A stretch of 37,071 nt of DNA from Sphingobacteriaceae bacterium UBA6709 (GCA_002454425.1 DKIV01000001.1:48744-85814), one strand, 5' to 3'. Counted from the stretch's first letter, positions 1 through 8,614 are shown. Made by a program: numbers and translations. The notes: a model not told the origin generated them from the letters alone.

Positions 1-275
1 TGTCGATGAAATGCCCATGAAATGTCGATGACCAGTGCTGTCTGGTACGAAGCAGTCCCGAGTCAGTCTCGAACCAAATAGGTAGCTGCCGGAAAGGAGA
101 GGGCGTGATCTCGGTGACGGCGAGCCCTGATTCGTTGGCTTAAATGTTGGTATAACAATTCCTTTATCTTCATAAAGAGGTAATCTTTTATATTTGTACA
201 GGATAGCAGAGGATTATCCAGTTAAGCATTCATTTATCAGACTCTTCACATTGGAAGAATGATCACAATACGATT
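1..275. other. Unassigned GC-rich sequence and pfkA leader
   Basis: No complete gene is visible. Bases 1-140 are more GC-rich than what follows. On the minus strand one frame stays open from a stop at 141-143 to the window edge, but it has no usual start codon, so it is not called as a gene. Short direct repeats occur at the very start: TGTCGATGA at 1-9 and 23-31, ATGAAATG at 6-13 and 17-24. A possible stem pairs AGGGC with GCCCT near 99-128. From about 145 onward the DNA is AT-rich and looks like the pfkA promoter and leader. Confidence 0.4.
189..196 (+). promoter_or_regulatory. Predicted pfkA promoter -7 element
   Basis: TATATTTG matches the Bacteroidota -7 consensus TAnnTTTG exactly. No clear TTTG lies 19-21 bases upstream. 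Initiation would fall near 203, leaving a leader of about 70 nt before the pfkA start. Motif match only. Confidence 0.45.
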
Positions 276-1250
276 ATGAACAAAATTAAAAACATTGGCG
301 TATTTACTTCCGGAGGCGATTCACCCGGCATGAACGCTGCAATCAGAGCAATAACGAGAACCGGACTGCATTATGGAATCAACGTAACTGGCATCATGCG
401 AGGTTACGAAGGAATGATCGCCGGCGAATTTATACCACTTACACGCAAGGCCGTCACAAATATCATACAACGTGGTGGTACTATTCTTAAGACCGCCAGA
501 AGTGAGGCCTTTATGACTCCAGAGGGAAGAAAGGCAGCTTACGAACAGCTGAAAAAAAACAACATAGACGCGCTGGTTGCCATTGGCGGTGAAGGATCGT
601 TTACCGGAGCAAATGTATTTAGTCGCGAATACGACATTCCAATCATCGGCTTGCCCGGCACCATTGACAACGACCTAATCGGCACCGACTTTACTATTGG
701 ATACGATACGGCGATTAACACGGTGATAAATGCCGTTGATAAGATCCGCGACACAGCAGAATCACACGATCGCCTGTTCATCGTAGAGGTAATGGGTCGC
801 GACTCCGGCTTGATAGCACTGAGAAGTGGAATTGGTACGGGCGCCGAGGGCATCCTAATTCCTGAGCTCAGAACAGATCTCGACGCGCTGTACAAACATC
901 TGGAAGAAGGCCCCCAGGATCAAACATCCAAAATCATTATTGTTGCGGAGGGCGATGAGTTTGGCAGTATGGAAGTGACAGAAATGATCAAGGAACGTTT
1001 CCCTCATTTTGATATCCGCCTTTCAATCCTTGGACACATCCAACGCGGTGGTAAGCCGACAGCCATGGATCGCGTGTTAGCAAGCAGACTAGGCATCGCG
1101 GCGGTTGAGGCATTGCTCAACGGAAAGAAAAACATGATGGTAGGGCTTATAAATAACAACATACATCATACGCCTTTCCATAATGCTATTAAACATCTTT
1201 CTGAAGCAGACCCTAATTTACTTAAGGTAGTAGACATCTTGTCAAATTAA
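276..1250 (+). CDS. pfkA: ATP-type 6-phosphofructokinase
   Basis: Phosphorylates fructose 6-phosphate to fructose 1,6-bisphosphate, the committed step of glycolysis in the cytoplasm. The protein has 324 residues, the usual bacterial PfkA length. Visible motifs are the N-terminal GGDSPGMNAAIRA (13-25), the nucleotide/Mg loop GGEGS (104-108), the catalytic PGTIDND (127-133, base Asp131), R166, MGRDSG (173-178) and the C-terminal HIQRGG. Gly107 of the loop favours ATP over pyrophosphate, because PPi enzymes carry Asp there. Glu106 replaces the Asp usual in this loop, a conservative change. The gene stands alone, with its own promoter and a terminator downstream. Confidence 0.96.
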   Translation: MNKIKNIGVFTSGGDSPGMNAAIRAITRTGLHYGINVTGIMRGYEGMIAGEFIPLTRKAVTNIIQRGGTILKTARSEAFMTPEGRKAAYEQLKKNNIDALVAIGGEGSFTGANVFSREYDIPIIGLPGTIDNDLIGTDFTIGYDTAINTVINAVDKIRDTAESHDRLFIVEVMGRDSGLIALRSGIGTGAEGILIPELRTDLDALYKHLEEGPQDQTSKIIIVAEGDEFGSMEVTEMIKERFPHFDIRLSILGHIQRGGKPTAMDRVLASRLGIAAVEALLNGKKNMMVGLINNNIHHTPFHNAIKHLSEADPNLLKVVDILSN

Positions 1251-1272
1251 GGCACAACTATTCCAAAGGCTT

Positions 1273-1304
1273 CCCAACCCAACACTGATGGGTTACGGGT
1301 TTTT
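1273..1304 (+). terminator. Intrinsic terminator of pfkA
   Basis: AACCCA (1276-1281) pairs with TGGGTT (1289-1294). Outer CCC (1273-1275) can pair with GGG (1297-1299) across a two-base bulge, and a five-T run follows. It lies 20-50 nt after the pfkA stop. Confidence 0.55.
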
Positions 1305-1326
1305 AGCATCCGAGGAGTCTATCGCA

Positions 1327-1373
1327 AAAGAGAAAACCTCAAGCGCTCTCGCAACGCTTGAGGTTTTCTCTTT
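1327..1373. terminator. Strong bidirectional terminator between convergent genes
   Basis: A perfect 19-bp stem (1327-1345 with 1355-1373) encloses a 9-nt loop. The outer arms are A-rich on the left and T-rich on the right, so it can stop transcription from both sides. It sits between pfkA (+) and the barrel-protein gene (-). Confidence 0.85.
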
Positions 1374-1462
1374 GTAAAATCAGCCACCCCGGCCCGTCTG
1401 GCATACGTAGAGTAATACACTGCCAGGCCTGCGCTGCTGATCATTCAGGACCAGCTACAGTA

Positions 1463-2053
1463 TCAGAAACGGTAGCTTACGCCGGCATTAACGTAACCTT
1501 TGTAACCCAGACCCAACTCTGCAAAGGCTCCCAGCCTTCTACCAACCCGCAGTCCAACGGGGTTAACCTGAAAAGCAAAATTATAGTACGTATCAGAGGT
1601 ACTTTTTCCCATGGCTGTTTCCTTCTCAGAGGCAACATTAACCCCGGCAGAAACGTTGCCGTAGAAATCTATCATGCCTGTTCTTATATATGAAAATTCC
1701 GCCTCCGGCATGATTAAAATATTCTTCGTATTGAAATGCTTTGTTACATTTTCACTTTTTGTATCACCCGTGGTACTGTTAAAGCTTACATCACCACCCA
1801 AAGACCATTTTCTGGATATCCTGGTGCGATAGGCGAGATTGAACATTCCTATGGATTCGGATTTAGTGTTTGAACTACCGAAGAAACTAAAGGCGTCAGA
1901 AAGTCCCCGACCCAGCGCGTTTGCGAAGGTTAATGGCGTTGCATCACTATAGCTAATACGAACTTCGTGTTTAGGCTCTAATTCTTGTGCCTTCACTTCT
2001 CCCGCTGCAACCAGCGCTAATACCAATACTGTTAATGCAAATTTGCTTTTCAT
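1463..2053 (-). CDS. Small outer-membrane beta-barrel protein
   Basis: Probable outer-membrane protein of unknown function, 196 residues from the chosen start. That start (ATG at 2051-2053) puts a classic signal peptide first (MKSKFALTVLVLALVAAGEV, cleavage after VKA). The longer frame from 2101 would add a charged stretch ahead of it. The mature part alternates polar and hydrophobic residues as amphipathic strands and ends in Tyr-Arg-Phe, the terminal aromatic typical of barrels handled by the BAM machinery. It is divergent from the sigma/FecR/TonB operon, so it could be a target of that sigma factor; this is inference. The family was not recognised more precisely. Confidence 0.75.
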   Translation of the reverse strand: MKSKFALTVLVLALVAAGEVKAQELEPKHEVRISYSDATPLTFANALGRGLSDAFSFFGSSNTKSESIGMFNLAYRTRISRKWSLGGDVSFNSTTGDTKSENVTKHFNTKNILIMPEAEFSYIRTGMIDFYGNVSAGVNVASEKETAMGKSTSDTYYNFAFQVNPVGLRVGRRLGAFAELGLGYKGYVNAGVSYRF

Positions 2054-2170
2054 TTTGATTCTATTTAATTTCATTTTTTTTAACTGAATTACCCTTAACA
2101 CGCAGGCATTTCATAAACCCCTATAGTCACTCAAAAAAAATTTGAGATTTGTGCTTACCCTTCAGTTTTG

Positions 2171-2704
2171 ATGAAAGAAACGTTATTTAAGATCCTTTTT
2201 GAACAGAGCTATCAGCAGCTGTGCCGTCATGCATATAAGTATCTTAAAGATGATGAGGCTGCAGAGGATGTTGTACAGGATGTGTTTATCCATATTATTG
2301 AGAAGCATCCGGAGATAATAGACACAGAGGCTGCCAAGCCTTATCTTTTCGTGTCGGTAAGAAATCGTTGTATATCTATTTTGCGAAAAAAGGTCATCAT
2401 TACCACCGGACATGAGCTTCCGGAAATTCCGGATCCGAACATTGAGCCTCGCCCAGAACTAGACATACAAACACTTATTGCCGAGGCGTTAGATTCTTTG
2501 CCCCCTAAGTGCCGTGAGGTTTTTGAGTTAAGTCGTTTAAAAAAGATGAAATATGCCGAAATCGCGGAGCACCTTAATATTTCAATAAAAACCGTAGAAA
2601 ATCAAATGGGCACAGCTCAAAAAAGAATGAGGCAGTTTGCCAAAGAGCATGCTATTTTCTTCGTAATACTACTATGTTTAATTTATTCTTTATATTTCAT
2701 ATAG
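2171..2704 (+). CDS. ECF RNA polymerase sigma factor
   Basis: Extracytoplasmic-function sigma-70 factor, 177 residues. Region 2 lies at about 8-75 (YKYLKDDEAAEDVVQDVF is typical of region 2.2). Region 4 lies at about 108-160 (LDSLPPKCREVFELSRLKK followed by the helix-turn-helix YAEIAEHLNISIKTVENQM). The ATG at 2171 is preferred over a TTG one codon upstream. The protein ends in an uninterrupted hydrophobic stretch of about 18 residues that could insert in the membrane. It precedes a FecR anti-sigma gene by 42 bp and a TonB receptor, so it is probably controlled through them. Confidence 0.93.
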   Translation: MKETLFKILFEQSYQQLCRHAYKYLKDDEAAEDVVQDVFIHIIEKHPEIIDTEAAKPYLFVSVRNRCISILRKKVIITTGHELPEIPDPNIEPRPELDIQTLIAEALDSLPPKCREVFELSRLKKMKYAEIAEHLNISIKTVENQMGTAQKRMRQFAKEHAIFFVILLCLIYSLYFI

Positions 2705-2746
2705 GTGTTTTTGGCGTCAGTGCGTCTTAATGATAAATAGTTCATA

Positions 2747-3703
2747 ATGATGAATAAAACAGAGATAGATGAGCTTTTAGCAAGACACTTCGCGGAGGAG
2801 TATATAGACAAGGAGGAACTTCAGGTTTTGCAAAAGTGGATATCTGAGAATCCGGAGGAGTATCTTCGGGTTCAGGTATTAATGGCCGACCTGGCTCCCT
2901 TATCTGAAGATAAATATTTTTCGACCGAAGAGGCATGGGACAAAATAAAAGCGAAAAGAGCACCGCATGCCCGAGTAAAACGCATACAGATGCCAAACAA
3001 GCGATGGCTGGCAGCAGCAGCTACAATTTTGGTATTCTTTGTTGGAGCCTATCTTTTTGCTACCGCGACAATTACACGCAGCACCAGCAAAGGTGAAATG
3101 GCATCTATAGAGCTTTCTGACGGCTCAACGATGATGCTAAATGAAAACTCCAGCGTCAGCTATCAACGATACTCATTTCTTTCGCGCAGGATAAAAATGA
3201 AGGGAGAAGCTTATTTTAATGTTATACATAATAAAGCGCGCCCTTTTGTTGTAACCTCCCCTTCATTGAAGGTGACGGTACTCGGCACCTCATTTACGGT
3301 AAAAGACAGAGCCGATGAGAAAATGTTATTTGTTGAGCGCGGGCTCGTAAATGTATTGCATCAGCCCTCCGGAAATAACATAACGCTTTCCACCGGACAA
3401 TGTGGCACGTTTACTGCCGGCTCATGGAGCCAAAGCGCGGGAATGACTTCTTATGCTCTGGCATGGAAAACCAAACAACTTACATTCAGGGACGCGCCTT
3501 TATCTGAGGCGTTAAAAGCTATAGGCAATACCTACGGCGTACAACACATAGAACTTGACTCAGTACCCGCGTCTTGCCGTGTGACTGCAGATTTCGAAAA
3601 GTTGACACTCGATGAAGTTATGCAACAACTTAGTCGTATCGTAGGATTTAACTACGAGATCAGACAAGACACGATCCTGATACGTGAGTTAAAATGTAAT
3701 TAA
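2747..3703 (+). CDS. FecR-family anti-sigma factor
   Basis: Inner-membrane regulator expected to hold the upstream sigma factor and release it on a signal from the TonB receptor. It has 318 residues: an N-terminal cytoplasmic domain (1-85), one membrane segment at about 87-108, a periplasmic FecR domain (about 112-210, with IELSDGSTMMLNENSSVSY) and a C-terminal domain resembling DUF4974 (about 240-312). That architecture is standard for Bacteroidota FecR proteins. Two consecutive ATG codons open the frame, and either could be the start. Its TAA overlaps the ATG of the receptor gene by one base, which suggests translational coupling. Confidence 0.93.
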   Translation: MMNKTEIDELLARHFAEEYIDKEELQVLQKWISENPEEYLRVQVLMADLAPLSEDKYFSTEEAWDKIKAKRAPHARVKRIQMPNKRWLAAAATILVFFVGAYLFATATITRSTSKGEMASIELSDGSTMMLNENSSVSYQRYSFLSRRIKMKGEAYFNVIHNKARPFVVTSPSLKVTVLGTSFTVKDRADEKMLFVERGLVNVLHQPSGNNITLSTGQCGTFTAGSWSQSAGMTSYALAWKTKQLTFRDAPLSEALKAIGNTYGVQHIELDSVPASCRVTADFEKLTLDEVMQQLSRIVGFNYEIRQDTILIRELKCN

Positions 3704-6132
3704 TGAAGAAAGGCGTATACATTCTTAGCATTTTCTTTATAATCGTACTTAGGCTAAATGCGCAGGAATCTTCGTTACTTCAACGCGAGGTACATGTAGG
3801 GGTCGAGATTAAAATACTGAAAGACCTGCTAACTAGCATGGCGTCTCAGAATATCCCACTGTCATACAGCAACAACCGCTTGCCACTACAACACAACATC
3901 ACGCTATCACCGGGTCAATATCAGCTCAGCAATATTCTCAACAACGTCTTTGCATCTCTCGGCATTAGTTATTCCATCAGTCAGGGGCAGGTTTTGTTAT
4001 TCCCGCAGGTGAAGGAAAGTCAAACGTTCACGGTATCGGGCTTTATTTATAGTGACCTGGCTAGCCGCGAAGCCTTGCCTTTTGCCAACATCCGTATAAA
4101 CGAACAGGGGCAGCGAATACAGTGCAATGATTTTGGATTTTTCAGCGTTAACCTTCCCGCAGGCAAATACCGCCTCAGCATTAGCTTTGTCGGCTTCGAA
4201 ACAAAGGTCGTCGACATCGTTGTAAAAGCGGACTTACGTCAAGACTTCGCACTGCGCAGAGGACTCACCTTACCCTCTGCGGTAATCCGACAGCATTCAA
4301 CTCTTCCCTTCTATGACGACAAAGGAACCGGACAAACAGCAACAGAAGCCTTACCATTCGCAGCAGGACAAGCAGACCCCTTAAAGCTACTCCAACAAAA
4401 AGCAGGTATGTCGCCATTGATGTTTTCTGTCAGAGGTGGTAGTCCCGATGAAAATCTTGTCTTACTTGATGGTGTTCCCTTATATCACTATCATCACTTT
4501 ACGGGCTTAATTTCAATATTTAATAATGCCACAGTAAAACGATCAGACTTATACAAGGGAGGCTTTCCAGCACGCTTCGAAGGACGTCTATCATCTGTAC
4601 TCGACGTAAAAACGAAGGACGGAGATATGCAGAAATACCACGGAGAATTTGATCTGAGCTTAATTAATGCTTCGATGATGCTTGAAGGACCGATTATTAA
4701 AGATCGGCTGTCTTTTGCGCTGAGCGCTCGCCGCAGCTGGATTGACGGATTAACAAACTTTGCCATAGGCGACTTCCTTCAATACAGTCTTGGAGATTTA
4801 AATCTTAAAGTAAATTTCGCGCCGAATCCAGATTCCCGATTTTATTTAAGCGCATATTCAGGCTACGACCGATTAAAACTTGCCTTCGGCGTCGGTATTG
4901 ACCCCAATGTATTAAAATGGAAAAACCACCTGTTGTCTCTTCGTTGGAATAAAGTATGGGATAAGGCCTTTCAAACAACTACTTTATCTTTCAGTAGCTT
5001 CAATACGAGGCTTAGCAACACGGATGAGCGTGGAGGCTTCATGTTCAACCGGATTAACGACCTCAATTTTGATACACAAATAAAGCTCTCGAATACTGAA
5101 ACGTGGAACACCAGCATCGGTACCGGATTACGGATAAGTAATTTCTCCTCATTAACTGACGTCCGACATCAGCAAAGAGCTGTGGAACTAAGAACATTTG
5201 TAGACAATAACTGGGATATAACCTCTGCTTTGTCACTTAATACGGGCCTTAATTATACCTTGTTTATGGGACCGGGAAAGGCATACAACTCCCTTCAACC
5301 AAGGGCTGTACTGAATTTTATACCGGGAACACACGATGCATTTCATATTTCTTTCGCGAGCATGTCGCAATATTATCATCAGATAAGTTCAAATTTCTCG
5401 GCACTACCTACTGAATTCAGACAACCCAGCTCCGCAACACAAGAACCACAACGCTCCTTAAGTTATGAAATAGGGTATCACCGGCGGCTAGGCTCCGGAC
5501 GAATACTTGTTCAGGCATTTATGAAGCAATATAAAGAAGTGCTATTTTATGAAATCATGGCGGCACACGGTGATGGCAATGATTACTTTGATCCCGCCCG
5601 CCTTTTTAGAACCAATGGCACCAGCAAGGGCATCGAAATAGAAAGTCTTCTCCGCTTCTATAAAATGGAATTCATGGGAGCATATACACTCAGCCGAAAC
5701 ACCTACAAATCAGGCGAATTAAACCAGGGCAAGGATTTCCTGTCGCCCTATGATCTCACAAACATCGTTCGGCTCTCACTGAGCTGGCAGGCAACAAAGA
5801 ACTGGCTATTTTCGACCATGTTCAATGGTAGCTCCGGACCATTGATAACGCAGCCCTCCTCTCCTTCGGAGTCAGCCGACGAGCAATACAATAGTATGCT
5901 CAGGCCTAATAACCGACGACTGGAGCCATCAGGAACCCTGAGCATCGGCGCTGCGAGGTCAAGAGTGAAGAAAAACATGCATCGCACAAAATTGTATTTA
6001 GGGATAAACAACCTGATAGGCCGCCCGGCGCCTTACGTTGTGTCTACTGATCAAGCAGGCAAGGATTTTTACCTCGACGAAACACGCGCACCAAGATTCT
6101 TTCCCTACGTAGGCTATACGTATACGTTTTGA
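3703..6132 (+). CDS. TonB-dependent receptor with STN signalling domain
   Basis: Outer-membrane importer and signal transducer, 809 residues. In order: signal peptide (1-20), STN domain (about 30-100) that contacts FecR in the periplasm, carboxypeptidase-regulatory-like domain (about 108-185), plug (about 215-305, with VRGGSPDENLVLLDGVP), and a barrel to the C-terminal YTYTF. It is shorter than typical SusC proteins, and no SusD partner follows, so it is closer to FecA-type transducers than to a polysaccharide-utilisation pair. The plug contains a HYHH cluster just after the DGVP motif. The substrate cannot be told from the sequence. Confidence 0.93.
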   Translation: MKKGVYILSIFFIIVLRLNAQESSLLQREVHVGVEIKILKDLLTSMASQNIPLSYSNNRLPLQHNITLSPGQYQLSNILNNVFASLGISYSISQGQVLLFPQVKESQTFTVSGFIYSDLASREALPFANIRINEQGQRIQCNDFGFFSVNLPAGKYRLSISFVGFETKVVDIVVKADLRQDFALRRGLTLPSAVIRQHSTLPFYDDKGTGQTATEALPFAAGQADPLKLLQQKAGMSPLMFSVRGGSPDENLVLLDGVPLYHYHHFTGLISIFNNATVKRSDLYKGGFPARFEGRLSSVLDVKTKDGDMQKYHGEFDLSLINASMMLEGPIIKDRLSFALSARRSWIDGLTNFAIGDFLQYSLGDLNLKVNFAPNPDSRFYLSAYSGYDRLKLAFGVGIDPNVLKWKNHLLSLRWNKVWDKAFQTTTLSFSSFNTRLSNTDERGGFMFNRINDLNFDTQIKLSNTETWNTSIGTGLRISNFSSLTDVRHQQRAVELRTFVDNNWDITSALSLNTGLNYTLFMGPGKAYNSLQPRAVLNFIPGTHDAFHISFASMSQYYHQISSNFSALPTEFRQPSSATQEPQRSLSYEIGYHRRLGSGRILVQAFMKQYKEVLFYEIMAAHGDGNDYFDPARLFRTNGTSKGIEIESLLRFYKMEFMGAYTLSRNTYKSGELNQGKDFLSPYDLTNIVRLSLSWQATKNWLFSTMFNGSSGPLITQPSSPSESADEQYNSMLRPNNRRLEPSGTLSIGAARSRVKKNMHRTKLYLGINNLIGRPAPYVVSTDQAGKDFYLDETRAPRFFPYVGYTYTF

Positions 6133-6195
6133 TGCCGGGCCATACATTTCGGCATGTCACAATAACTTGTATTTCAGAAAATAAGCCAAATAGAC

Positions 6196-6226
6196 CTTGA
6201 TTATTGGAATGCTTTATTTATCTTTG
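6196..6226 (+). promoter_or_regulatory. Predicted rpsP promoter
   Basis: CTTG (6196-6199) and TATCTTTG (6219-6226) are 19 bases apart and fit the Bacteroidota housekeeping pattern. Initiation would be near 6233, about 54 nt before the rpsP start. Confidence 0.7.
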
Positions 6227-6286
6227 CAACCCCGCAGAAGGAGACTCCGGGAACTATGTTGAATACATAAATTAAAAAAGAAAAAA

Positions 6287-6817
6287 ATGGCAACTAAAAT
6301 TAGATTGCAAAGACACGGTAAAAAAGGAAAACCTTTTTACTACGTAGTGGTGGCAGATTCACGTGCTCCAAGAGATGGTCGTTTCATTGAGCGTTTAGGT
6401 TCTTACAACCCAAACACTAACCCTGCAACAATCGATATCAACTTCGAAAAAACGTTAGACTGGGTTAACAAAGGTGCACAGCCTACAGATACTTGCCGTG
6501 CAATTCTTTCTTACAAAGGCGTTCTTTACAAGAAACACCTTCAGGGTGGTGTAAAGAAGGGTGCTTTAACTGCTGAACAGGCAGAAGAGAAATTCCAGGC
6601 ATGGGTTGATCAGAAAGACTCCAATATCCAGGGAAAGAAAGATTCATTAGTTGCAACCAAAGCAGAAGTTCGTAAAGCTGCTTTAGCTGCTGAATCAAAG
6701 AAAAAATCTGAGATTGCTGCAGCTGTAGCTGCTAAAAATACTCCTCCAGCTGTTGAAGAAGAGGAAGCTCCTGCTGAAACTTCAGAAGAAGCTCCTGCAA
6801 CAGAATCTGCTGAGTAG
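6287..6817 (+). CDS. rpsP: 30S ribosomal protein S16 with long C-terminal tail
   Basis: Small-subunit ribosomal protein bS16. Residues 1-85 are the conserved fold (MATKIRLQRHGKKGKPFYYV, SRAPRDGRFIERLGSYNP). The remaining 90 residues are a Lys/Ala-rich then Glu/Ala-rich low-complexity extension, as is usual in Bacteroidota but absent from E. coli S16. The gene heads the rpsP-rimM-trmD cluster and has its own promoter. A terminator-like hairpin separates it from rimM. Confidence 0.97.
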   Translation: MATKIRLQRHGKKGKPFYYVVVADSRAPRDGRFIERLGSYNPNTNPATIDINFEKTLDWVNKGAQPTDTCRAILSYKGVLYKKHLQGGVKKGALTAEQAEEKFQAWVDQKDSNIQGKKDSLVATKAEVRKAALAAESKKKSEIAAAVAAKNTPPAVEEEEAPAETSEEAPATESAE

Positions 6818-6839
6818 TTTTTATCAGACAAGACACATG

Positions 6840-6873
6840 TGTCATCCCGTGAAGTCGGGATGACATTTTTTTT
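6840..6873 (+). terminator. Terminator/attenuator between rpsP and rimM
   Basis: Perfect 10-bp stem TGTCATCCCG / CGGGATGACA with a 6-nt loop, followed by eight T. The T-run ends three bases before the rimM ATG, so rimM must rely on readthrough or on a promoter not recognised here. This would let the cell make more S16 than RimM/TrmD. Confidence 0.88.
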
Positions 6874-6876
6874 ATC

Positions 6877-7407
6877 ATGAATATTGACAACTGTTTCTAT
6901 ATAGGGTACATCACTAAAACCCGAGGCCTGAAAGGCGAAGTACAGCTCTTTTTCGAGTTCGACGACTATGAAGAACTTGAACTTGATATGGTCTTTCTCG
7001 AGTTTAACGGTAAAGTAGTGCCTTATTTCGTTTCTTCGTTTAAACTCCAGTCTAACAATACAGGATATTTCTATTTTGAGGATATAGACCATATTGATAA
7101 GACGGCAAAGCTCCTTAAGAGAAAGGTATATCTGCCATTGGAAAAGATGCCGGAGCGCGAAGAAGGAGAGTTTTATTATACCGACTTTAAGGGCTACGTT
7201 GTCAGAGATTCTAAGGCGGGGGAGTTGGGTGAGATATCTGAAGTGCTTGAATACCCTCAACAGTACATTGCTGTGGTGCCCTATCAGCACCGCGAGATCA
7301 TGTTTCCTCTTAACGATGACATCATAGATTCCTTTGATGAGGAAAATGCAACACTTGACGTAACGCTACCAGAGGGTCTGCTTGATATTTATACTACAAA
7401 CGAATAG
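6877..7407 (+). CDS. rimM: 16S rRNA processing / 30S maturation factor RimM
   Basis: Assists late assembly of the 30S head and binds S19. At 176 residues it has the family length. The N-terminal RimM barrel includes the hallmark YIGYITKTRGLKGEVQL near residues 8-24. The C-terminal PRC-barrel part includes FPLNDDIIDSFDEENATLDV and the ending LPEGLLDIY. It starts just after the rpsP hairpin and is followed after 5 bp by trmD, an arrangement conserved widely in bacteria. Confidence 0.96.
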   Translation: MNIDNCFYIGYITKTRGLKGEVQLFFEFDDYEELELDMVFLEFNGKVVPYFVSSFKLQSNNTGYFYFEDIDHIDKTAKLLKRKVYLPLEKMPEREEGEFYYTDFKGYVVRDSKAGELGEISEVLEYPQQYIAVVPYQHREIMFPLNDDIIDSFDEENATLDVTLPEGLLDIYTTNE

Positions 7408-7412
7408 CCGCG

Positions 7413-8093
7413 ATGATGCGTTTTGATATTATTAGCGTTCTTCCTGATTTAATGCAAAGTCCTTTTGCGCACTCTATTTTAATGCGTGCACAGAAAAAGG
7501 GTTTGGCAGAAATTGTTGTTCATAATCTACGTGATTACTCGAATAACAAACATAGAAATGTTGATGATTATCCATACGGCGGAGGTAGCGGCATGGTAAT
7601 GTCTGTAGAGCCTTTTGCAGCTTGTATTGAGCACTTACAAAGCCAGCGCTCTTATGATGATGTGGTATTCATGAGCCCGGACGGAGAAACACTCAATCAG
7701 CAGATAGCAAATGAGTTTGCCGTTAAAGGAAATATAATAATACTCTGCGGCCACTACAAAGGAATTGATCAGCGCATTAGAGACATCTTTGTCACAAGAG
7801 AAATCTCCATTGGCGATTATGTCCTTTCGGGAGGAGAACTCCCGGCAGCGGTGTTTGTAGACTCTATTGTCCGCTTGATTCCGGGGGTACTTAGCGATGA
7901 AACGTCCGCGCTGTCTGATTCTTTTCAGGGCGAATTACTGGACGCACCGGTGTATACCAGACCCGCTGAATGGCGTGGAATAAAGGTTCCGGATATCTTG
8001 CTCAGTGGCAATCAGCTCAAAATAGACGAGTGGCGATATGATCAGGCTCTTGAACGAACCAAGGCCCGGCGACCCGACCTTTTGGATGATTAA
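7413..8093 (+). CDS. trmD: tRNA (guanine-N1)-methyltransferase TrmD
   Basis: Methylates G37 of tRNAs with G at position 36, using S-adenosylmethionine, which prevents frameshifting. The protein has 226 residues. Diagnostic SPOUT-knot motifs are present: YGGGSGMVM, LCGHYKGIDQR, IGDYVLSGGELPAA and YTRPAEWRG. Two adjacent ATG codons open the frame, and the second (7416) matches the common MRFDI start. It is cotranscribed with rimM. Confidence 0.97.
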   Translation: MMRFDIISVLPDLMQSPFAHSILMRAQKKGLAEIVVHNLRDYSNNKHRNVDDYPYGGGSGMVMSVEPFAACIEHLQSQRSYDDVVFMSPDGETLNQQIANEFAVKGNIIILCGHYKGIDQRIRDIFVTREISIGDYVLSGGELPAAVFVDSIVRLIPGVLSDETSALSDSFQGELLDAPVYTRPAEWRGIKVPDILLSGNQLKIDEWRYDQALERTKARRPDLLDD

Positions 8094-8201
8094 AATTCAC
8101 CGAAGGAAACGGATTGCTGAATCTGCATCATTATATCGCAGTGTTCTGATAAATAAATACATAAATTTAAAAATCGACTTTTATAATTAAAAAATATTAC
8201 C

Positions 8202-8209
8202 TAATATTG
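8202..8209 (+). promoter_or_regulatory. Possible rplS promoter -7 element
   Basis: TAATATTG differs from TAnnTTTG at one position and lies about 58 nt before the rplS start, in a 173-bp AT-rich gap. A weak CTTT is 20 bases upstream. Tentative. Confidence 0.35.
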
Positions 8210-8266
8210 CACTCCGAAAAAAGGAGCGGGCATTAAAGGTTAATACCGTATTAAATACTTGAAATC

Positions 8267-8614
8267 ATGGATTTAGTAAAATTTGTTGAAGAGCAGGCTG
8301 TAGCCAGGAAAGAAGTGCCTGCATTCAAATCTGGCGATACAGTAAGTGTTCATTATAAAATCCGCGAAGGAAACAAAGAACGTATCCAGGTTTACCAGGG
8401 AGTTGTTATCCAACGCAATGGAGTTGGAACAACTGAAACCTTCACTGTAAGAAAAGTTTCTAATGGAGTAGGTGTTGAGCGTATTTTCCCGATCAACTCA
8501 CCAAACATTGATAAAATCATTGTAAACAGCTACGGAAAAGTTCGCAGAGCTAAATTGTTCTATCTGCGTGCCCTTACCGGAAAAGCTGCTCGTATCAAAA
8601 CTAAGAGAGTTTAA
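8267..8614 (+). CDS. rplS: 50S ribosomal protein L19
   Basis: Large-subunit protein bL19, located at the 30S-50S interface. The 115 residues match the family. FKSGDTVSVHYKIREGNKER, QVYQGVVIQRNG and SYGKVRRAKLFYLRALTGKA are diagnostic. It follows trmD after 173 bp and probably has its own promoter. A strong terminator lies 22 nt after the stop. Confidence 0.97.
   Translation: MDLVKFVEEQAVARKEVPAFKSGDTVSVHYKIREGNKERIQVYQGVVIQRNGVGTTETFTVRKVSNGVGVERIFPINSPNIDKIIVNSYGKVRRAKLFYLRALTGKAARIKTKRV

Noticed and set aside
6610..7290. Long minus-strand ORF opposite rpsP and rimM
   Set aside because: It is antisense to two certain genes and its sequence mirrors the S16 tail and RimM codons.
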